DNA from: Paenibacillus sp. MBLB1832
GTDB lineage: Bacteria; Bacillota; Bacilli; Paenibacillales; NBRC-103111
Length of the DNA stretch: 64,000 nt
Direction of reading: 5' to 3'
NCBI RefSeq assembly: GCF_032271945.1
Contig: NZ_CP130319.1
Location: 885,001 to 949,000 of the forward strand
Position numbers and translations under genes: made by a program. Positions 42,596-51,311 of this stretch are shown in pieces (position 1 is the stretch's first letter; each line of letters opens with the position of its first letter). The notes beneath the pieces are model-generated. The model ran no database searches. It saw only the letters and a list, made by a program, of their open reading frames with translations, and was not told the origin of the DNA.

Positions 42596-44548
42596 ATGTC
42601 GATGAACTTTTATAGAACGAATGAGCAGCTGAGGGAAGCTGCGGATGTGTTTCATATCTATTTTAGCGAGCGAATGCAGCAAGTCATCGAAACGGCGGAG
42701 TATGCACGGAGAGGTCAATTCAAGCTTCCTTACACGATGGCGTCCGAGGAATGGATCGATCATGGCGTCAACGTAGACTGGTTATATAATCCGACCGAGG
42801 ATTTGGAGTATACGTGGATCTTGAACCGCCACTGGCATCTGCGAGAGCTGGGGATCGCTTACCTGGTAACAGACGATGATCGTTATGTGCAGACTTATCA
42901 AGCGCATATTCGTTCATGGCTGAAGCAAAATCCGGTACCTATTGGCATCTCGTATGGGGATGCTGTTTATTTTCAGCGGCCAGGGCCGTGGCGATTGCTG
43001 GAGGTTGGCTTACGTGTGCAGTCCTGGATATGGGGCTACATGTTGATGTGCCACAGTGCCGCGCTGGAGGAGGCTTTCGTCCAGGAAATGAAAGCGAGTC
43101 TAGCTGTGCAAGCTTCCTATTTATCGCACTATCTAGGGGATACGTCGATCAACCATGCAACGATGCATATGCAGGGCTTGTACATGATCGGCACATTTTT
43201 GGCGGATCATCCCGATGCGCCATATTGGAGGCAGCTTGCCAGAGAGAGGCTTCAGCTGTGCATGCATGATCAAATCCGCGCGGATGGGATTCAGGAAGAG
43301 CTGACGCCTCACTATCATACGGCATCGCTGGATATGTTCGGCACACCGTACTGGCTTGCCAAGCAAACCGGTCGTCCGTTCTCTCGGCGCTATGAAGAGA
43401 GCTTGGGATCGATGTTGACGTTTAGCCTCGCAACGATTCGCCCAGATGGCACTTCGATTCCGCTGTCGGATTCGGACAGCACGACGCATGTGCTCGCTAA
43501 GGTGGGATTCATCAGTGCTGTTTTGGGCGATGACACCATCATGCGGCAGGTTGAGGCAAGTGAAGAGCTGCTGTGGATGATGGGGATAGAGGTGTTTTTG
43601 CGTTGGGTTGCTAAGAACCAAGAGGAAGGCGGCCTAACATCAGCAACTGCGCAGTCAGCGCGTCTAGCAACCGTCAGCTTTCCCGAAACGGGCTACTATG
43701 TCATGCGGGATGCACAGCACTATGTGTTTGTTGATGCTGCTCCGCTCGGCGGCGCGCATGGTCACGCCGATGCCTTGCATGCGGAGTGGATGGTCCGAGG
43801 GCAACTGATATTCGGCGACAGCGGACGATACACGTACCAAGAAGGGGAATGGCGCCGATATTTCAAAGGCACATCGGCCCATAACACGGTAACGGTTGAT
43901 GGGCAGGATCAGACGCCGTATTTGTCAACACAGAAGTGGGGAGAACCCGAGGCTGAGGTGGAGCTGCATCGCTGGCAAACGGGGGACGATTTCGACTTTA
44001 TCGATGCTTCACATAACGGTTACCAACGCTTGTCTGAACCCGTTCGTCATCGCAGATGGCTGCTGTTCGGTAAGAAATTCCCGCTGCTCGTTATCGTCGA
44101 TTGGTTGGACGGGGAGGGTGAGCATCTGGCTGAACAAACGTTTCATTTGGCTGCTGGCGCACGGATCGAAGCAGGTTCTCGCTTAGAAAGCGAGATGACT
44201 GTGCAGTCGGGAGAGGAGCAGGTTCGGTTGATTTGGGCAAGCACAGGGAATTGCGATGCTTCAGGGTCACTCACTGTGAAGCAAGGATGGCGCTCCCATA
44301 ACTATGGCACCAAAGAAGAGGTGCCTGTCCTGGCTTATCGGTTGAATTTTACCGATCGTGCAGCGATCATAACCGTGTGTTTGCCAGCGGATGAAGCTTC
44401 GCAAGCTGTACAGTTGTACGTGACACAACTGGAAGTGAGGCACGAGAAAAGAGCAGTTGAGGTTCATTTTGCGCAAGCGATGAGCGAGGAAACCACAACG
44501 ATTCTTTACTTGGATGAGGAGAAGGTTGATTTGCGAGCAGCGAATTGA
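42596..44548 (+). CDS. Heparinase II/III-family polysaccharide lyase
   Basis: A 650-residue cytoplasmic protein. An (alpha/alpha) toroid occupies about 60-340 with SINHATMHMQGLYMIGTFLA, and a beta-sandwich follows from about 365 with GAHGHADALHAEW, FGDSGRYTYQEGEWRRYFKG and SAHNTVTVDGQDQT, the heparinase II/III block that contains catalytic His and Tyr residues. There is no signal peptide, so it would act on imported uronic-acid-containing oligosaccharides. Heparin, alginate or hyaluronan-type substrates are all possible. GAGGAGAGGGAG precedes the ATG. It ends the operon begun by the YesMN pair. Confidence 0.88.
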   Translation: MSMNFYRTNEQLREAADVFHIYFSERMQQVIETAEYARRGQFKLPYTMASEEWIDHGVNVDWLYNPTEDLEYTWILNRHWHLRELGIAYLVTDDDRYVQTYQAHIRSWLKQNPVPIGISYGDAVYFQRPGPWRLLEVGLRVQSWIWGYMLMCHSAALEEAFVQEMKASLAVQASYLSHYLGDTSINHATMHMQGLYMIGTFLADHPDAPYWRQLARERLQLCMHDQIRADGIQEELTPHYHTASLDMFGTPYWLAKQTGRPFSRRYEESLGSMLTFSLATIRPDGTSIPLSDSDSTTHVLAKVGFISAVLGDDTIMRQVEASEELLWMMGIEVFLRWVAKNQEEGGLTSATAQSARLATVSFPETGYYVMRDAQHYVFVDAAPLGGAHGHADALHAEWMVRGQLIFGDSGRYTYQEGEWRRYFKGTSAHNTVTVDGQDQTPYLSTQKWGEPEAEVELHRWQTGDDFDFIDASHNGYQRLSEPVRHRRWLLFGKKFPLLVIVDWLDGEGEHLAEQTFHLAAGARIEAGSRLESEMTVQSGEEQVRLIWASTGNCDASGSLTVKQGWRSHNYGTKEEVPVLAYRLNFTDRAAIITVCLPADEASQAVQLYVTQLEVRHEKRAVEVHFAQAMSEETTTILYLDEEKVDLRAAN

Positions 44549-44605
44549 TTTATAGGCACCCGCCGAATGCGTAATAGGTGAGATGCCCTATAATTTGGAG
44601 AGTAT

Positions 44606-44631
44606 AAGCCCATATGGGGTGCTTATTAGTC
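44606..44631. other. Inverted repeat after the lyase gene
   Basis: ATAAGC-CCCATATGGG-GTGCTTAT, followed only by TAGTC. It could be a weak terminator. The rest of the gap from 44549 to 44784 shows no gene. Confidence 0.4.
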
Positions 44632-44784
44632 TTGCTAGCTAATTAAGAGCAACTTTCCCCGACGGTTTTGCGGTTTGTGCTGCATTTTAAAGGAGAGTTT
44701 AAATAAAAGCATTTTCTACATTTTGTAAAATAGTAATGACCTGTAGACTGGTATTCATACAAAGTCCTTGCAGGAGGATACGAC

Positions 44785-45588
44785 ATGAATTATCGCGCAG
44801 ATGGATGTGCCATCTCAAAAACAGTTGTTACTAGGCTTCGGGCTGCCGGTTGTGTTTACGCGGAGGATGAGGCACTATTATTGATGTCATCTTCAACGAA
44901 TGCGGCCGATCTAGCCCAAATGGTTGATAAAAGAGTTGCTGGTTTTCCGCTTGAGCATATCTTCGGATGGGCGGAATTTTGTGGGTTGCGCGTGGCGTTG
45001 GACCCTAGTGTTTTCGTTCCTCGCCAACGAACGGAGTTTCTGGTTGGGCAGGCCGTGGCTCTTACGCAACCAGGGGACGTAGTTGTTGATATGTGCTGTG
45101 GTTCTGGCGCTTTGGGGTTGGTATTAGCAGATAGGATTGAGCGCATACAATTGCACGCGGTTGATATTGACCCTGCTGCTGTGGCGTGCGCGCGCCGAAA
45201 TCTTCACTTTGCTGAGTGTATCGTGTATGAAGGGGATCTCTATGATCCGCTGCCGATTCAGCTTCATAACCGTGTCAATGTGATGATTGCCAATGCGCCA
45301 TACGTACCTACTGGCTCCATCAAATTCATGCCAATGGAAGCCCGTGTCCACGAGGCAAGAATTGCATTGGATGGCGGAAAGGACGGACTCGACGTTCAAC
45401 GAAGAATCGTCACCGAGGCTTCCCGATGGCTAGCAGATGGGGGCTTTCTGCTGGTGGAAACTAGCGAGAGGCAGGCTCCGTTGGCCGTTGAACTATTTGA
45501 TCATTACGGATTGCGTCCGAAGTGGGTCCGTTCGGAGGAACTGGACGCTAATGTGATTATTGGGGCTTGGAAAGAGCGTGCTTTCTAA
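44785..45588 (+). CDS. Putative protein N5-glutamine methyltransferase (PrmC/HemK-like)
   Basis: A 267-residue SAM-dependent methyltransferase. Before the core lies FPLEHIFGWAEFCGL and VFVPRQRTEFLV, the PrmC pattern. Motif I is VVDMCCGSGALGLVLAD. The substrate-binding motif reads NAPYVPTG instead of NPPY, which I recall as usual for one PrmC-like subgroup in Gram-positive bacteria, not damage. PrmC methylates the GGQ glutamine of release factors; whether this homologue does is uncertain. GCAGGAGGATACG precedes the ATG. Confidence 0.85.
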   Translation: MNYRADGCAISKTVVTRLRAAGCVYAEDEALLLMSSSTNAADLAQMVDKRVAGFPLEHIFGWAEFCGLRVALDPSVFVPRQRTEFLVGQAVALTQPGDVVVDMCCGSGALGLVLADRIERIQLHAVDIDPAAVACARRNLHFAECIVYEGDLYDPLPIQLHNRVNVMIANAPYVPTGSIKFMPMEARVHEARIALDGGKDGLDVQRRIVTEASRWLADGGFLLVETSERQAPLAVELFDHYGLRPKWVRSEELDANVIIGAWKERAF

Positions 45589-45678
45589 GCCCCTTGCTTT
45601 TCAACCCGATCACCTGGTCTCTTTGCGGGATGGATGTGTCAGGCGGGGTCATAATAACCATCAAAGCTGGAAATAATA

Positions 45679-45697
45679 TCCACAATATTTTTGTGGA
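45679..45697 (+). promoter_or_regulatory. Hairpin overlapping a ribosome binding site
   Basis: TCCACAA, loop TATTT, TTGTGGA. The downstream arm includes the first bases of the GGAGGA that serves the ATG at 45706, so the stem could limit translation. Confidence 0.35.
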
Positions 45698-45705
45698 GGA
45701 ATCGT

Positions 45706-46152
45706 ATGAAGCAAACAGTTGTGGTTTTATTCTTGCTGGGTAGTGTCCTTATTAGTCCTAAACATGGACAAGCGGATGTACCTATGCCTTGCAGCACAGT
45801 CCTGGAGGCAATAAATGAAGTTTACCCGAATGCCAAAGGAGCAGCCTTGGTTTATAAGGTGAAACTGACACCAAGCTTTCCGCGGACTAGTTTAAGCATT
45901 CATGCAAACCATCTGCCTCCTCCAACCTCGTTGGGCGCTTATGATGGTTTTGAGGGGTTTGCTTTTATCCCAAATGAAATCAGTTGGAGATTTCGATTAT
46001 ACCCGACCCCAATAGAGGGTGGCCCATGGTCTGGCAAGGTAGATGATATCACCGCTGAATTAAGCAGTGCTCAGATAGAGGTACGTCTGTCCAACTCCCA
46101 AACAGGGGTGCTAGGGCCTGCGGTGTTGAGGAGTAGTCGGGCTTGTAGATAG
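45706..46152 (+). CDS. Exported small protein of unknown function
   Basis: A 148-residue protein with an N-terminal signal peptide (KQTVVVLFLLGSVLIS, probable cleavage after GQA) and a mature domain of about 125 residues. I see no lipobox, known motif or repeat. The C-terminal half is predicted to be beta-rich. GGAGGA precedes the ATG at 45706; an earlier in-frame ATG lies before that site. It is probably monocistronic and secreted or wall-associated. Confidence 0.65.
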   Translation: MKQTVVVLFLLGSVLISPKHGQADVPMPCSTVLEAINEVYPNAKGAALVYKVKLTPSFPRTSLSIHANHLPPPTSLGAYDGFEGFAFIPNEISWRFRLYPTPIEGGPWSGKVDDITAELSSAQIEVRLSNSQTGVLGPAVLRSSRACR

Positions 46153-46306
46153 ATGATGGAATTTTACATGCTGCTATTCACTTCTAGCCGCCGCAGCACC
46201 TGTCGCCCAGCCAGCCGCCGAACGGATCCACACCGCGTAGGCGTCTGATTGGAAGGGCGGCAGATGGTGGCCGCGGCGAGCGGTTTCTTTTTTGCCAAAG
46301 CCTGAC

Positions 46307-46582
46307 TTACTCCGACTGCTCTGGAGCTGCCTCTTCTTCTTTCGTCGTATCCTCGGACACGGCCTCAGGTGCCTCTTCCGCTGTAGCCGCTTCAATCGTT
46401 GTTTCTTCAGCAGCGCTTGCAGTCTCGCTGACCGCGGAGTTCTCCCCAGCAAGACGTTGAAGTTCCATTAATCTGCTGCTAAGGCTCGATATTCTTGCTT
46501 CAACCTGGCTGTTGCTGCCAGAAAGCTGCTTCGCATGGCGAAGTAAAGCTTCTACTCGTTTAATTTCAGCTGCATGTGCCAT
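46307..46582 (-). CDS. Small coiled-coil protein with acidic tail
   Basis: A 91-residue protein. The first 47 residues form a probable amphipathic helix (HAAEIKRVEALLRHAKQLSG). The rest is a low-complexity Ala/Glu/Thr tail (ETASAAEETTIEAATAEE) ending acidic. GGGGAGG lies 8 bases before the ATG, which supports translation of this frame rather than the overlapping ones. The function is unknown. It is encoded 36 bases behind the small protein at 46619. Confidence 0.65.
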   Translation of the reverse strand: MAHAAEIKRVEALLRHAKQLSGSNSQVEARISSLSSRLMELQRLAGENSAVSETASAAEETTIEAATAEEAPEAVSEDTTKEEEAAPEQSE

Positions 46583-46618
46583 CGTGTTGGCCTCCCCATT
46601 GTTTACTTCGGAAAACGA

Positions 46619-46816
46619 TCATTTATCTAAAAGTGTATACTTTTCTGCCAATTCCGACAAGGAAAATCTCCCCGTTCTAGTCGTCCGTAACAGGGCTCCG
46701 TTTACGCCTTCCATTACGCCTGTGTGTCGTAAATTCACACTGCCTTTGACATCAATTCGAACTAAACTTTGCCGCAGTGATGTGATATCTTCAATCTGTA
46801 TTGCGATCCATGGCAC
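46619..46816 (-). CDS. Small protein of unknown function
   Basis: A 65-residue product with an orderly pattern: PWIAIQIEDITSLRQSLVRI, then DVKGSVNLRHTGVMEGVNGA, then LRTTRTGRFSLSELAEKY. The start would be GTG at 46816 with TAGGAG 13 bases upstream, a rather long spacing. It precedes the coiled-coil gene on the same strand, and the two may form a small operon. I do not recognise it; the even composition and the pairing argue that it is real. Confidence 0.5.
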   Translation of the reverse strand: MPWIAIQIEDITSLRQSLVRIDVKGSVNLRHTGVMEGVNGALLRTTRTGRFSLSELAEKYTLLDK

Positions 46817-46856
46817 TGTTTACTTCATACTCCTACATAGAAAGAAGGATTAGACA

Positions 46857-47945
46857 ATGAGCACAAAGCTGCGTATTGGTATTATCGGCACGGGAGGTAT
46901 TGCCAAAGCTCACGTATCTGCTTACAAAAAGCTGCCTTATGTCGAGATCGTCGGCGTGGCGGACGTTATACCTGGGAAAGCATCCTTATTTGCGGATGCG
47001 GAAGGTTTGACCGAGTCGGCGGCTTTCGACAGTCATACAGACCTGCTGCGCATGGAGCTTGATGGCGTCAGCATATGCACGCCTAACGTTTCGCATCATG
47101 TGACGACGGTTGATTCGTTGCGTGCAGGTAAGCACGTTTTGCTTGAAAAGCCGATGTCGGTCACGCTCGAGGAAGCCATCGACATGACGCAGGCGGCGAA
47201 GGAAAGCGGAAAAATGCTGAGCTTAGGCTTCCAGCCGCGCTACGATCCGAATATGAAGCTTCTGCAGACGATTGTTCAATCTGGCCGTCTCGGTAACGTC
47301 TATTATGTGGAGACGGGCGGCGGGCGCCGCCGTGGCATGCCAGGCGGAACCTTTATCAGTCGCAAACTCGCAGGCGCTGGCGCGATGGCAGATATTGGTT
47401 GTTACTCGCTGGACATGGCGCTGAATACGCTCGGATACCCGCGCCCGCTGACAGTTTCGGCCTTTACGTCGAACCATTTCGGGACGAACGCCAAGTATCA
47501 TCCAGAAGCAAGCAAGTTCGAAGTCGAGGACTTTGGCGTCGCGATGGTTCGTTTCGAGAATGATCTTGTGCTGCAATTCAAAATTTCATGGGCTATGCAC
47601 ATGGATACACTCGGGGCTACGATGTTTCTCGGTACGGATGCAGGGCTGAAAGTTACGCCAGCAGGAACGGGTCCGTGGTCAGGCGTGTGGGACGGATCGA
47701 TCGGTTCCATGACGTTGTTCCATGATGAAATCGGCGGCCCTACCTCGACCCCGATTACGTTAGTTCAGCATCAATTGAATCTCTTCGATCAGAAAGTACA
47801 CGATTTCGCCGAAGCGGTTAGAGACGGCAGGCCAGCGCCTATTCCCGGCGATCAAATCCTTATCCAACAAGCGATTATTGATGGCGTGCTTCGCTCAGCA
47901 GCTGACCGTCGCGAAGTGTCGGTGGAGCTGCCGCGCAACCTATAA
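46857..47945 (+). CDS. Gfo/Idh/MocA-family oxidoreductase
   Basis: A 362-residue NAD(P)-dependent dehydrogenase. The N-terminal Rossmann fold has IGIIGTGGIAKAHVSAYKKL, the motif HVLLEKPMSVTLEEA supplies the usual Lys, and the C-terminal half is the open beta-sheet substrate domain with GAGAMADIGCYSLDMAL. Members act on sugars, inositols or their derivatives; the substrate is unknown. AGAAGGATTAG precedes the ATG. A terminator follows. Confidence 0.9.
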   Translation: MSTKLRIGIIGTGGIAKAHVSAYKKLPYVEIVGVADVIPGKASLFADAEGLTESAAFDSHTDLLRMELDGVSICTPNVSHHVTTVDSLRAGKHVLLEKPMSVTLEEAIDMTQAAKESGKMLSLGFQPRYDPNMKLLQTIVQSGRLGNVYYVETGGGRRRGMPGGTFISRKLAGAGAMADIGCYSLDMALNTLGYPRPLTVSAFTSNHFGTNAKYHPEASKFEVEDFGVAMVRFENDLVLQFKISWAMHMDTLGATMFLGTDAGLKVTPAGTGPWSGVWDGSIGSMTLFHDEIGGPTSTPITLVQHQLNLFDQKVHDFAEAVRDGRPAPIPGDQILIQQAIIDGVLRSAADRREVSVELPRNL

Positions 47946-47955
47946 ACTCACAACA

Positions 47956-47993
47956 AGCAGTCCAAGACGAGTAAATCGTCTGGACTGCTTTTT
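47956..47993 (+). terminator. Rho-independent terminator
   Basis: AGCAGTCCA-A-GACGA, loop GTAAA, TCGTC-T-GGACTGCT and TTTTT. Confidence 0.9.
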
Positions 47994-48071
47994 CATGCCT
48001 CCATAATGACGTCAAAACAGGTATAATTCAAGTAAAAGAGAACTGCAACCATGACGCAGGAGGAATAAGAG

Positions 48072-48590
48072 ATGTCAATCAGAGTTTTGGAAGAGCACGA
48101 TGCTGCGATCTATCAAGCAGTCAGATTAAGCGGTTTGAGCAACAACCCGGAGGCTTTTGGTTCGACGTATGAGCGAGAATTGAGCTTTTCGCTGGAAACG
48201 GTCGCAGAACGAATCAAACCCAGCCAGGATAAGTTTGTACTCGGGGCCTTTGATGAACGGGGAAAGCTGGTCGGGATCGTAACGTTTGTAAGGGAGAATG
48301 GCATCAAAACCGCCCATAAAGGCAATGTGTTCGGGATGTATGTGGCGCAGGAAGCAAGAGGGCGAGGATGGGGGAAATCGCTCATGCTTGAGCTTATTCG
48401 CCGAGCAAGCCTATGCGAAGGGGTCGAGCAGATCAACCTAGCCGTTATGTCGGATAACGAAGCGGCGAAGAAGCTCTATCAGTCGCTTGGGTTCAAGTTA
48501 TACGGTGTAGAGGTCCATGCGTTAAAGTATCAAGGGACGTACTATGATGAGGATTTTATGGTCCTCCGTTTGGATAGACTAGGCAATTAG
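48072..48590 (+). CDS. GNAT-family acetyltransferase
   Basis: A 172-residue acetyl-CoA-dependent N-acetyltransferase. The acetyl-CoA-binding loop is YVAQEARGRGWGKSLMLELI (Q/RxxGxG/A pattern), followed by INLAVMSDNEAAKKLYQSLGF, the family's C-terminal motif. The acceptor is unknown. GCAGGAGGAATAAG precedes the ATG. Confidence 0.88.
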   Translation: MSIRVLEEHDAAIYQAVRLSGLSNNPEAFGSTYERELSFSLETVAERIKPSQDKFVLGAFDERGKLVGIVTFVRENGIKTAHKGNVFGMYVAQEARGRGWGKSLMLELIRRASLCEGVEQINLAVMSDNEAAKKLYQSLGFKLYGVEVHALKYQGTYYDEDFMVLRLDRLGN

Positions 48591-48617
48591 ATTGATCGGT
48601 GTAGGAGGAAAAATAAC

Positions 48618-49571
48618 ATGAAGCTGCGCTGTGCGATATTAGATGACTACCAGCGAGTAGCCTTAACGGCTGCGGATTGGTCGCCGATTTTGGATCGGGT
48701 CGAGGTCAGGAGCATAGATCGTCACATTGATCAACTCGACGATTTGGTCGAACAGATTGCCGACTGCGAGATTGTCGTGATCATGCGGGAGCGGACGCCT
48801 TTCCGTGCAGAGCTTTTAGCCCGCCTGCCTCGCTTGAAGCTTCTCGTTACAACAGGCATGCGCAATGCGTCGATCGATCTGGGAGCAGCCGCATCGCAAG
48901 GCGTTATCGTTTGCGGTACGGGAGCTGCAGGCAACGCAACGGCCGAGCTCACATGGGCTTTGCTTTTGGGACTAGCCCGCAACATTGTAGGCGAGCACAA
49001 CGCGATTCGCAGCGGTCAGTGGCAAAGTACGGTGGGATCCGATTTGTACGGCAAAACACTCGGCGTGCTGGGACTCGGCAAACTGGGCAGCAAAATCGCC
49101 AAGTTTGGCCAAGCGTTCGGCATGGATGTCATCGCCTGGAGCCAAAATTTAACGAAAGAGCGAGCAGATGAAGTTGGCGTGAGATTAGCGGGTTCGAAGG
49201 AAGAGCTTCTGGAAAATAGCGACTTCATATCCATTCATCTTGTACTCAGTGATCGGACAAGGGGTTTAATTCGTGCCGAAGAACTGAAGCGTATGCGTCC
49301 TATGGCGTATCTGATCAATACGTCCCGCGCACCAATCGTGGATCAAGCTGCGCTTGCCGAGGCCTTGCAGCATGGCTGGATCGCTGGAGCTGCGGTAGAT
49401 GTGTTCGAAGTTGAACCGCTTCCGAAAGATGATCTATACCGAACGCTGCCGAATCTTCTTACAACGCCGCATATCGGCTACGTATCCCAGGCCAATTACG
49501 GGGCTTTTTATCGAGATGCGGTTGAGAATATTGAAGCTTATCTGTCCGGGGAACCGATCCGAACCCTTTAA
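48618..49571 (+). CDS. D-2-hydroxyacid dehydrogenase family protein
   Basis: A 317-residue NAD-dependent dehydrogenase. The nucleotide fold has KTLGVLGLGKLGSKIAKFG, the catalytic Arg lies in INTSRAPIVDQAAL, the Glu in DVFEVEPLP, and the His in TTPHIGYVS. It interconverts a 2-keto acid and a D-2-hydroxy acid; the substrate is open. GTAGGAGGAAAAA precedes the ATG. The gap to the next gene (49572-49717) shows nothing clear. Confidence 0.9.
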   Translation: MKLRCAILDDYQRVALTAADWSPILDRVEVRSIDRHIDQLDDLVEQIADCEIVVIMRERTPFRAELLARLPRLKLLVTTGMRNASIDLGAAASQGVIVCGTGAAGNATAELTWALLLGLARNIVGEHNAIRSGQWQSTVGSDLYGKTLGVLGLGKLGSKIAKFGQAFGMDVIAWSQNLTKERADEVGVRLAGSKEELLENSDFISIHLVLSDRTRGLIRAEELKRMRPMAYLINTSRAPIVDQAALAEALQHGWIAGAAVDVFEVEPLPKDDLYRTLPNLLTTPHIGYVSQANYGAFYRDAVENIEAYLSGEPIRTL

Positions 49572-49717
49572 AACGGGCCAAGAGCTAGTTCACCGCGTAC
49601 CGTCGCATGAATACATTATCTTATGTCGAAAAGCGTACATCGTTGGAGGCAGTTCTACCTCTTGGGATTGCCCTTGCATAGTAGATTGCTAGTTGTAGGA
49701 GGGATCAACACGACGAA

Positions 49718-50125
49718 ATGAAATCGCGAAAACATACTGTTTCAGTCGCAACCATTGTGCTCAATGAGCAGAATGAATTACTGCTAATTAAGGGGCGCAA
49801 AAGAGGGTGGGAAATGCCGGGTGGACAAGTCGAAGCAGGGGAATCCTTACAAAATGCGGCCATTCGGGAAACGAAAGAAGAGTCAGGAATCGATATTGAA
49901 ATCATCCGATTTTGCGGCATTTTTCAAAACCTGGACAGGTCGACTGTGAATATTCTATTTCTAGCAAAGCCAATTGGCGGCCAACCATCCATAACCAAAG
50001 AAAGTCTTGAAACGAGATATTTCCCAATCGATGAGGGGTTAAGTAAAGTGACGTGGAAAAATTTTCGACAACGTATTGAGCATTGCTTGAGGCCAGAATT
50101 ACAGCCCTTTATGGTTGATTTTTGA
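49718..50125 (+). CDS. NUDIX hydrolase
   Basis: A 135-residue hydrolase with a complete Nudix box, GQVEAGESLQNAAIRETKEE followed by SGI, which binds Mg and cleaves nucleoside diphosphate-linked compounds. KRGWEMPGG lies just before. The exact substrate is unknown. AGGAGGG lies about 14 bases before the ATG, a long spacing. Confidence 0.88.
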   Translation: MKSRKHTVSVATIVLNEQNELLLIKGRKRGWEMPGGQVEAGESLQNAAIRETKEESGIDIEIIRFCGIFQNLDRSTVNILFLAKPIGGQPSITKESLETRYFPIDEGLSKVTWKNFRQRIEHCLRPELQPFMVDF

Positions 50126-50207
50126 TGTTTTTCGTGTGCAAAAGAAAATGAGTATGGACAGGCTGCCAATCAGATTGGCGGCCTGTTTGGTTGTGGGGAC
50201 CTTTTGC

Positions 50208-50933
50208 TTACTTCTCAAACCGCTCCATCGTAAACTTGAATCGATCGCCACGGACAAGGCCGTAGGAATACTCGATCGGCTGATCTTTCTCATTGTAAGT
50301 CAGAGATTCCAGCGAGAAGGCCGGCGAACCTGCGGGAACTTCCAACAGCTTGCTGACGGCTTCGTCGATTAGGACAGGCTCAATGGATTCTAAGGAGCGG
50401 GAGATGACGACGCCGTGCTTGGAGCGCAGAAGATCGAACAGGGAGCCTGTGCAATCATCGTTAATAAGCCCTGGAGCAACTCGCCAAGGCAAGTAAGAAG
50501 TCACGTATTGCAAAGGCTCTGCGTCTGCATAACGTACCCGTACTAGCTTAATGACGGGATCTTTCTCTTCAATGTTAAGGGTATCCGCTAAGGTTTCATC
50601 GGCGGGTACGACGACTAACTCGAGAACCTTGGATTGCGAGGAGATGCCTAAATCTTTCATTTGCTCGACAAAGGTACGAATGTTTCGCGTAATGGACTCT
50701 CGTATTTTCGGTTTTGAGACGAAAGTTCCTTTGCCCTGAACACGTTGGATATGCCCTTCAAGCTCCAGCTGCTGCAACGCAAGTCGAATGGTTGTGCGGG
50801 AAACGTCGTAGGTTTGGCACAGCTCGGACTCGGTTGGCAGTTGATCTCCGATTTTGTACTTTCCTGATTTGATGAACTCCAAGAGCTTCTCTTTCACTGC
50901 GTAATACAAGGAGGTACCTTGTTTCGTTTCCAT
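50208..50933 (-). CDS. GntR-family regulator with UTRA domain (HutC subfamily)
   Basis: About 241 residues. The N-terminal winged helix (about 10-75) has [20 protein letters not shown] and [20 protein letters not shown]; the UTRA ligand domain follows (about 95-240) with [25 protein letters not shown] lies 8-9 bases before the ATG at 50933; a start at 50957 would include that site. UTRA domains bind small metabolites, often sugar phosphates. It is divergent from the importer/GH4 operon and probably represses it. Palindromes in the shared upstream region are candidate sites. Confidence 0.9.
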   Translation of the reverse strand: METKQGTSLYYAVKEKLLEFIKSGKYKIGDQLPTESELCQTYDVSRTTIRLALQQLELEGHIQRVQGKGTFVSKPKIRESITRNIRTFVEQMKDLGISSQSKVLELVVVPADETLADTLNIEEKDPVIKLVRVRYADAEPLQYVTSYLPWRVAPGLINDDCTGSLFDLLRSKHGVVISRSLESIEPVLIDEAVSKLLEVPAGSPAFSLESLTYNEKDQPIEYSYGLVRGDRFKFTMERFEK

Positions 50934-50994
50934 CTTCTCGTTCCCCTTATATGTCAAAATGGATGTGAATATGATCGTTTTATAAAATAGGTTA

Positions 50995-51008
50995 TTACAA
51001 ATTTGTAA
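50995..51008. promoter_or_regulatory. Candidate GntR operator (perfect palindrome)
   Basis: TTACAAATTTGTAA, a perfect 14-bp palindrome 62 bases upstream of the gntR start. Confidence 0.5.
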
Positions 51009-51074
51009 GGTATCTATCTTGTATTGTACTCAATGTTGGGTGAATCGTACACAACCATTTTTACAGAAGATATT

Positions 51075-51088
51075 TGTAAAGGCTTACA
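51075..51088. promoter_or_regulatory. Second candidate GntR operator
   Basis: TGTAA-AGGC-TTACA, related in sequence to the arms of the palindrome at 50995, 29 bases upstream of the -35 box of the importer promoter. Confidence 0.45.
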
Positions 51089-51116
51089 GATCCGTAATCA
51101 CTCGAAGAAATAGCAG

Positions 51117-51146
51117 TTGACAATGTGCTTGTTACGATATTATATT
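51117..51146 (+). promoter_or_regulatory. Promoter of the importer/GH4 operon
   Basis: TTGACA at 51117-51122, an 18-bp spacer and TATATT at 51141-51146. The leader is about 160 bases long. Within it GTAACAAC (51156-51163) and GTTGTTAC (51192-51199) form an inverted repeat close to the transcription start. Confidence 0.7.
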
Positions 51147-51311
51147 GTAAACGTAGTAACAACACAACAAATATAAAGGAAACCTTCCAAGGTTGTTACA
51201 ACAACTAAAGGGGCGCAGTAGAAGCTTCATTAAGATTTGCCGATCAGTTGGTTATTGTGTTCATTGTCTCAGCAATAATGGGTAAGCTAACTTAATCAGG
51301 GAGGTTTTACA

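Noticed and set aside
45289..45312. NAPY in place of NPPY in the PrmC-like methyltransferase taken as loss of function
   Set aside because: The rest of the protein is intact and, as I recall, this variant is usual in a PrmC-like subgroup.
46174..46452. An Arg/Lys-rich minus-strand frame overlapping the small acidic-tail protein
   Set aside because: It lies out of frame over the low-complexity Glu/Ala region of the gene at 46307-46582, which has the ribosome binding site.
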